This document shows, one piece after another, positions 1-3,677 of a stretch of DNA of 5,775 nucleotides (its first letter is position 1; each line of letters starts with the position of its first letter). The stretch lies in assembly GCA_905480565.1 (NCBI GenBank), contig CAJQQW010000062.1, forward strand, positions 1 through 5,775, given 5' to 3'. Source of the DNA: an uncultured Halioglobus sp. GTDB lineage: Bacteria > Pseudomonadota > Gammaproteobacteria > Pseudomonadales > Halieaceae. Below the pieces are notes generated by a model. It made no database searches and was not told the origin of the DNA. It saw nothing but the letters and a program-made list of their open reading frames with translations. The position numbers and the translations under genes are program-made.

Positions 1-1
1 A

Positions 2-1132
2 GAAATTATTTTTGTCGTGGATACCTCCGGTTCTATGGGTGGAGTGTCGATAGAGCAGGCGCGCTCCAGTGTGTCCAGCGCTCTTGCACAGTTGCGACCA
101 CAGGATTATTTCAACGTTATTGAATTTAATTCAGATCATCAGGCGCTGTATCGAGAACCTTTGCGCGCCACTCAGCACAATATTCAGAGGGCGCAGGAGT
201 TTGTTCGACACTTCAGTGCAAGCGGCGGCACCGAGATGTTGCCCGCGCTGCGCGCAGCGCTGGCCTCGGCAGCAGATGAGGAGGGCCGGCGCGATAGATC
301 GATACTGCGCCAGGTGGTGTTTATTACCGACGGAGCAGTTGGCAACGAGGTTGCCTTACTGCAGTTGGTATCTTCCGAGCTGGGCGATAGTCGCCTGTTT
401 ACGGTGGGCATCGGGTCTGCACCCAACGGTTGGTTTATGCGTAAAGCGGCGGAATTCGGGCGGGGCAGCCATACGCATATCGGTGATCTGAAGGATGTCG
501 CACCAAAGATGGCCGCACTGTTCAAACAGCTGGAGCGGCCGGCGGCGGTAGACTTCGAAGTGGACTGGCATGCGCCAGCAGAGGCGTGGCCGAGTCGTAT
601 ACCGGACCTCTACCAGGGCCAGCTACTGTCCGTGGTTGCGAATTTTGGCCCGACACTGCCGCAAGGCGAAATTACCGTCCGTGGACGCGTTAACGGACAG
701 CCCTGGCAGCAGCGTGTGCAGATGGCGCCTGGCGCAAGCGATGCTGACACCGACCGGCATCTTGGGGTGGGCAGCCTCTGGGCAAGACGAAAAATAGCGG
801 GCTTGTTGGATCAAAAAATCACTGGGCGTGATGAGGCGTCAGTGCGGGCAGAGGTTCTGCCTCTTGCTTTGGCCCATCAACTCCTGAGTCCCTACACCAG
901 CTTTGTTGCAGTCGAGGAAGTGGTCTCTCGGCCGCCCGGGGACAGTCTTGACCGCAAGGCGGTGCGCAATACACCGCCCAAAGGGCAAAGCCCGCAGAAT
1001 TTTGCCTACCCGCGCGCGGCGACATCCGGCCCTGCGAAGGTATGGTTCGGGGTTTTCTGTCTGTTTCTTGCCATGGTAGTCCATGTGTTGCGCCGGCCGG
1101 AGGTGGACGATGTGCCGGCGAAGGATAAGTAG
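2..1132 (+). CDS. VWA-domain marine sortase target protein, C-terminal part (5' truncated by window)
   Basis: The reading frame is already open at the left edge; the first full codon is at position 2 and 376 residues are visible. They begin in the first strand of a VWA domain (EIIFVVDTSGSM). The metal-binding MIDAS is complete: DxSxS at residues 7-11, Thr in GGTEM at residue 77, and Asp in FITDG at residue 110. Later, LLSPYTSFVAVEE (about 294-306) is typical of VIT/VWA inter-alpha-trypsin-inhibitor-like proteins. The C-terminus has a sorting-signal layout: YPRAAT at about 336-341, a hydrophobic helix at about 345-363, then RR and a polar tail. The family normally has an N-terminal VIT domain, which would lie upstream. 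The gene overlaps the sortase by 23 bases, so it is very probably the substrate, held at the inner membrane until processed. The physiological role of this family is unknown. Identification is firm; the true start is not visible. Confidence 0.9.
   Translation, partial: EIIFVVDTSGSMGGVSIEQARSSVSSALAQLRPQDYFNVIEFNSDHQALYREPLRATQHNIQRAQEFVRHFSASGGTEMLPALRAALASAADEEGRRDRSILRQVVFITDGAVGNEVALLQLVSSELGDSRLFTVGIGSAPNGWFMRKAAEFGRGSHTHIGDLKDVAPKMAALFKQLERPAAVDFEVDWHAPAEAWPSRIPDLYQGQLLSVVANFGPTLPQGEITVRGRVNGQPWQQRVQMAPGASDADTDRHLGVGSLWARRKIAGLLDQKITGRDEASVRAEVLPLALAHQLLSPYTSFVAVEEVVSRPPGDSLDRKAVRNTPPKGQSPQNFAYPRAATSGPAKVWFGVFCLFLAMVVHVLRRPEVDDVPAKDK
1007..1096 (+). other. C-terminal sorting-type signal of the VWA protein (divergent motif, helix, arginines)
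   Basis: This segment encodes YPRAATSGPAK, then a hydrophobic run (VWFGVFCLFLAMVVHVL) and two arginines. That is the order of a sortase signal: motif, transmembrane helix, basic stop-transfer residues. Compared with LPXTG, Tyr replaces Leu, Ala replaces Thr, and Ala replaces Gly if aligned without gaps. Calling it the sortase recognition site is inference from position and from the adjacent sortase gene. Unlike the usual short basic tail, about eleven more residues (PEVDDVPAKDK) follow the arginines; they are encoded by the stretch shared with the sortase start. Confidence 0.6.
1099..1103 (+). promoter_or_regulatory. Shine-Dalgarno site of the sortase gene
   Basis: GGAGG lies six bases before the ATG at 1110. 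It decides the start: the alternative in-frame ATG at 1083 has no comparable site and would add nine residues ahead of an already typical arginine-rich N-terminus. The site lies inside the upstream VWA gene, which suggests translational coupling. Confidence 0.75.
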
Positions 1133-1877
1133 AAGAGCTGGCAATGTCATTATGCTGTGTCTCCTGGTGCTCGGCATACAGCAACTCAGTGGGGCCGCGA
1201 TCATTAAAGCAAAGGCACGGTTGGCGCCCGTGTTAATTGAGAGAGCCTGGGAGCAGATCCTGCGTTCGGGGGAACCTGCCATCAAACCATGGCCATGGGC
1301 TGATACCTGGCCGGTGGGACGCCTGCGTGTCGATACTTTGGGTGTCGATCTGCTGGTGCTGGAGGGTGATTCCGGAAACGCGCTGGCCTTCGGCCCTGGC
1401 CGCGCCCTACCGTCTTCCCAGTTGGGGTCGGAGGGCACGGCCGTTATAGGCGGCCATCGTGATACCCATTTTTCATTTTTGCAGCACATGCAAAAAGGTC
1501 AAATACTGCAGCTGCAGGTAGCCTCGGGAAAAGTTATCGACTATGAAGTGCAGTCTCTGCAAATTGTGGACGCGAGCCGGACGTCGTTATCAGTCAATCT
1601 GACTGCAGAGGTGCTGGTATTAGTGACGTGCTATCCCTTTGATGCTCTGCAAGCGGGGGGCCCACTGCGTTATGTGGTAACGGTCACGCCAAAAAAGGCT
1701 GAACCGGCACGTGCCAGCGTCGTGACCTCTGGTGCTGCTGCCCCACGGTTTTCCTACTGGAGGGAGCCCGTGCTGAGCTATCGCACCGCTTCTGCCGTCC
1801 GTGATCTGGGCGTTTCGGCATCGGAAAAATCGTTCTTTCCTGTGCAGGAGCAGCGCGTGCGGGCTATCGAATTTTAG
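1110..1877 (+). CDS. Class GN (marine proteobacterial) sortase with C-terminal extension
   Basis: This is a 255-residue cysteine transpeptidase that should cleave and transfer the C-terminal signal of the overlapping VWA protein. The N-terminus is arginine-rich (MCRRRISRR), then one membrane helix at about residues 10-28, placing the catalytic domain in the periplasm. The family signature KPWPWADTWP is at 59-68. The catalytic set is complete: His116 in GGHRDTH, Cys174 in LVTCYPF and Arg187 in GGPLRYVV. The start at 1110 is chosen for its GGAGG site and because it leaves the helix near the N-terminus. The sortase core ends at about residue 194; by family knowledge GN sortases stop close after RYVV, at roughly 200 residues. 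Here a further 59 residues (197-255) with no recognised domain follow a run of six A. Codon choice in that tail looks ordinary, so it may be real, or it may reflect a frameshift (see the site at 1691). Family assignment is very secure; the real C-terminus is less so. Confidence 0.93.
   Translation: MCRRRISRRAGNVIMLCLLVLGIQQLSGAAIIKAKARLAPVLIERAWEQILRSGEPAIKPWPWADTWPVGRLRVDTLGVDLLVLEGDSGNALAFGPGRALPSSQLGSEGTAVIGGHRDTHFSFLQHMQKGQILQLQVASGKVIDYEVQSLQIVDASRTSLSVNLTAEVLVLVTCYPFDALQAGGPLRYVVTVTPKKAEPARASVVTSGAAAPRFSYWREPVLSYRTASAVRDLGVSASEKSFFPVQEQRVRAIEF
1691..1702 (+). promoter_or_regulatory. Candidate -1 frameshift site (A-AAA-AAG then TGA) at end of sortase core
   Basis: The codons CCA AAA AAG contain A-AAA-AAG in the phase needed for -1 slippage, with Lys195-Lys196 in the slipping codons. 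After a -1 shift the next codons are GGC and TGA (1700-1702), giving a 197-residue product ending PKKG, close to the usual GN sortase length. The arrangement resembles the known dnaX site, where a -1 shift is followed at once by a stop. Downstream there is a perfect 10-base palindrome (1706-1715) and a possible 7-pair stem (1711-1717 with 1729-1735, including G-U pairs). No good upstream Shine-Dalgarno-like stimulator is seen. Use of this site is inference; a one-base change in the A run is an equally good explanation. Confidence 0.3.
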
Positions 1878-1976
1878 CGACAGGAGAATCGCTGACACAG
1901 CGGTCTATCCTTAATAGGAGAGACCTCCGGTCTAGAACTAATTCGCCTCCTGGGTTTGCGGTAATCAGGTCGCTAG

Positions 1977-2044
1977 CCCGCGGTGTGTCAACAGGCATCT
2001 TAACGCTGGCCAGCGATGGGTCCGATTGACTGAAACACCGCGGG
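1977..2044. repeat. Nested inverted repeat in the convergent gap between sortase and kelch genes
   Basis: Perfect 10-base arms (CCCGCGGTGT at 1977-1986 and ACACCGCGGG at 2035-2044) continue inward as GTCAA (1987-1991) with TTGAC (2026-2030), leaving a four-base bulge (2031-2034). The loop contains a perfect 12-base palindrome, CGCTGGCCAGCG (2004-2015), flanked by CAT/ATG that could also pair. Neither side has a T-run, so it is not a standard intrinsic terminator. It could be a bidirectional transcript-end structure, a REP-like element or a protein-binding site. The rest of the 1878-2073 gap holds only a small hairpin (AGACC-TCC-GGTCT, 1921-1933) and no credible gene. Confidence 0.6.
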
Positions 2045-2047
2045 ACT

Positions 2048-2075
2048 GACGTTGCCAGGATCGATAACGTCTTTT
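2048..2075 (+). terminator. Weak intrinsic terminator-like hairpin after the sortase gene
   Basis: GACGTT (2048-2053) pairs perfectly with AACGTC (2066-2071) across a 12-base loop, followed directly by TTTT (2072-2075). Orientation fits transcripts coming from the VWA-sortase pair. The stem is short, not GC-rich, and the T-run is only four, so it would be weak. Its T-run overlaps the stop codon of the convergent kelch gene. Confidence 0.3.
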
Positions 2076-3309
2076 AGAGGTTGGGATTGGTAAACACCCA
2101 GACGTCGTCGTCGACACGGAGATAATTGAGTGGATCATCAAAATCGAACGTTTCCCGGTCGCCGCCGAAGGTATAGATAGCAGAGCCGGCATCGGCGTCG
2201 TCGATGACGATGATGTCAAAATCGTACTTGATATCCTCTCCAGAGCGAGCATTCCACGGAGGTGTGGTAAGCAGCTGCCAGTCTGCGCCATCTTCACTGG
2301 TCCACACATCGACGGGGTTCTCCGGCAGTCCGAAGCCTCCAAAGCAGATGAACGTACCGCCAATAACGCCGCATTGATGCCCCGGTCGTGCGGACCAACC
2401 CGCAGCTGGTGTGACCAGTTCCCAGTCAGCGCCGTTTTTACTGCGCCATACATCGTTAAAGTAGGGCAGTTCACACGTTGGAAGGGGGTCACAGAGAAAG
2501 CCTTCCTCTCCGCCGAGCAGGTACAGGTAGTCGCCCTTGGTAACGAGTTCCGCGCCTGCGCGTTTTGTCCATGGCGCATTGTCGGTCAGTTGTTGCCACT
2601 GCGCCCCATCCGCACTTTTCCATACGTCATTGAAATAAACGCGTAGAGGGGGGCCTCCAACAATCGATGTATCGTCGTTTACCGAGCCGCCCAGCACGTA
2701 GATCTCACCGTTCAATACGGTGGCACTCAGGCCGGCCCTTGGGCTCCAGCCTGCGGCATCTGTCATGCGTGTCCAGTCGGTGCCGTTTTTACTGCGCCAT
2801 ACGTCATTAAAAAATTGAGAAAAAGACACCAGAGGCGGACAGGTTTCGGGCGGCAGAAAGGGCGGGCAGCCTGACGGCCTCACCTCAAAATCCTGGCCGC
2901 CCAGCACGTAGATGTAATCATCCAGCGTAACGGCCTTGAAATACGCGCGAGGCGACCAGTGGGTATCAACACCAGACGTTAAAATATTTTCCCACGAAAC
3001 GCCCTGGTCATCGCTGGCCCAGACATCAGACCAGATGACACTGTCACCGGGTATTGGGTTTGGCCCCTGGGGAGGGTTCGGTGTGCGCCCGCCAAGCAAG
3101 TAGAAACGCCCATTCAATTCTACCGTCTGTAAACCGGCGCGTGGCGCCCAGTATCCCCCGGGAGAAGTATCGCTCCAGGTGTACGCTTCAAAATCCAGAA
3201 TGGCTGGATTTGCCGAGGGCTTATTGCCGTTCGAGCTGCTATCGGAGCAGGCCAGCAGGGACAGGCAAGAAATAGTGACCAGAACAAGCAGAACGGGTGT
3301 GGACTTCAT
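2074..3309 (-). CDS. Six-bladed kelch-type beta-propeller lipoprotein
   Basis: The product has 411 residues. It begins with a lipoprotein signal peptide: hydrophobic residues 6-19, lipobox LLAC with the lipidated Cys21, then SDSSSNG. Ser at +2 predicts outer-membrane sorting. The start at 3309 is chosen because it gives this signal; an upstream ATG at 3408 would add 33 uncharacteristic residues. The ribosome site is weak (AGG about seven bases upstream). Residues 54-408 form six similar units of about 60 residues, each opening with W-x-x-R, then a strand ending in a GG pair (about 73, 137, 207, 266, 324 and 382), then DVW. The first five units continue with S-x-D/N-x-G-x-x-W-like segments. 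The GG and Trp pattern is kelch-like. The DVW-S-DG-W part resembles bacterial kelch variants and distantly the Asp-box of sialidases. No catalytic residues can be assigned; a surface binding or scaffolding role is inference. Loops carry close cysteine pairs (148/157 and 273/279). It is transcribed opposite to both neighbours. Confidence 0.88.
   Translation of the reverse strand: MKSTPVLLVLVTISCLSLLACSDSSSNGNKPSANPAILDFEAYTWSDTSPGGYWAPRAGLQTVELNGRFYLLGGRTPNPPQGPNPIPGDSVIWSDVWASDDQGVSWENILTSGVDTHWSPRAYFKAVTLDDYIYVLGGQDFEVRPSGCPPFLPPETCPPLVSFSQFFNDVWRSKNGTDWTRMTDAAGWSPRAGLSATVLNGEIYVLGGSVNDDTSIVGGPPLRVYFNDVWKSADGAQWQQLTDNAPWTKRAGAELVTKGDYLYLLGGEEGFLCDPLPTCELPYFNDVWRSKNGADWELVTPAAGWSARPGHQCGVIGGTFICFGGFGLPENPVDVWTSEDGADWQLLTTPPWNARSGEDIKYDFDIIVIDDADAGSAIYTFGGDRETFDFDDPLNYLRVDDDVWVFTNPNL
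2431..2802. repeat. Identical DNA segments shared by kelch blades (intragenic direct repeats)
   Basis: Two 21-base segments, 2431-2451 and 2782-2802, are identical and encode the VWRSKNG region of blades 4 and 2. They are 351 bases apart, exactly 117 codons. A second identical pair of 18 bases, 2686-2703 and 2896-2913, encodes the IYVLGG strand of two adjacent blades, 210 bases (70 codons) apart. Both spacings keep the reading frame, so recombination between copies would remove whole blades without breaking the gene. They reflect internal duplication of the propeller, not a mobile element. Confidence 0.75.
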
Positions 3310-3360
3310 GAACGCGCCTATGACTCTATTGATTCGGATTGACGTTGATCTGTGCATCTT

Positions 3361-3389
3361 ATTGTAGACATTGGCTATGGTTTTTCCAG
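3361..3389 (-). promoter_or_regulatory. Candidate sigma-70 promoter of the kelch lipoprotein gene
   Basis: On the minus strand TACAAT (plus positions 3361-3366) is a good -10 box. CTGGAA (3384-3389) stands 17 bases upstream as a poor -35, matching three of six consensus bases. It would give a leader of about 45 bases before the ATG at 3309. This is read by eye only. Confidence 0.35.
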
Positions 3390-3574
3390 TGTCGTGAGCG
3401 CGGTGCATTGGGCGATGTTGCGCATTGGGTCAACACGATTTATCAGCCAAAAACTTAAGACCACGCTTATGAATTTTTTCAGAGCGTCAAGTTTATGTAA
3501 AAGAGTGTGACGGTAATGGCTGCTATGGGGCCTCATGAGCAGATTATCGCGTTCCGATGATTCCATCTGGTGAT

Positions 3575-3606
3575 CCGCTTTGAGAACCCCAAAAAGCCGG
3601 TTTATT
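3575..3606 (+). terminator. Orphan terminator-like hairpin in the divergent gap
   Basis: CCGCTTT (3575-3581) pairs with AAAGC-c-GG (3593-3600) with one bulged C, across an 11-base loop, and is followed by TTTATT (3601-3606). The T-rich side is on the plus strand, so it would end a plus-strand transcript. No plus-strand gene lies immediately upstream; a small RNA or a transcript antisense to the kelch 5' end would be needed. The stem is moderate and the T-run is interrupted. Confidence 0.25.
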
Positions 3607-3677
3607 CAGCCTATACTTACGCAAGTTTATAACGTATATTTTTATGACATGCGAAAAAATAATAAAAGCAAATCGAC

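Larger units (their letters stand above)
3310..3677. other. Divergent intergenic region between kelch gene and hybrid kinase gene
   Basis: These 368 bases hold no convincing gene. Next to the kelch start is the candidate minus-strand promoter. GCATTGGG occurs twice as a direct repeat (3405-3412 and 3422-3429), 17 bases apart. A terminator-like hairpin sits at 3575-3606. The part before the kinase (about 3600-3677) is AT-rich; TATATT at 3635-3640 could be a -10 for the kinase, but the base pattern 17 upstream (TATACT) is a weak -35. ACTTACGCAAGT (3615-3626) is a small inverted repeat overlapping that weak -35, so it could be an operator. The kinase has no clear Shine-Dalgarno site. Only very short ORFs (13-14 codons) occur on the plus strand. 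Confidence 0.5.

Noticed and set aside
245..260. Perfect 16-base palindrome GCGCTGCGCGCAGCGC
   Set aside because: Inside the VWA coding sequence, encoding an Ala/Arg/Leu helix; GC-rich codons readily create it and no loop is available.
1287..1298. Perfect 12-base palindrome CCATGGCCATGG
   Set aside because: It encodes the conserved PWPW part of the GN sortase signature, so protein constraint explains it.
839..1489. Minus-strand ORF of 216 residues across the VWA-sortase junction
   Set aside because: It lies opposite two well-recognised genes, has low-complexity Arg/Pro-rich content and no family features; it is a shadow frame.
1882..1920. Two AGGAG sequences just after the sortase stop, like ribosome sites
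   Set aside because: Neither is followed at a proper distance by a start codon with an open frame.
1965..2579. Minus-strand ORF of 204 residues overlapping the kelch gene
   Set aside because: Same strand, other frame as the clear propeller gene; repetitive Ser/Thr-rich translation typical of a shadow.
3310..3408. Longer N-terminus for the kelch lipoprotein from the ATG at 3408
   Set aside because: It would bury the lipoprotein signal peptide behind 33 residues; the start at 3309 gives a textbook lipobox.
3516..3560. Fourteen-codon plus-strand ORF (MAAMGPHEQIIAFR)
   Set aside because: Too short and without a good ribosome site; a leader peptide cannot be supported.
3375..3566. Minus-strand 63-residue ORF in the divergent gap
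   Set aside because: No ribosome site before its ATG, no recognisable features, and it runs over the candidate kelch promoter.
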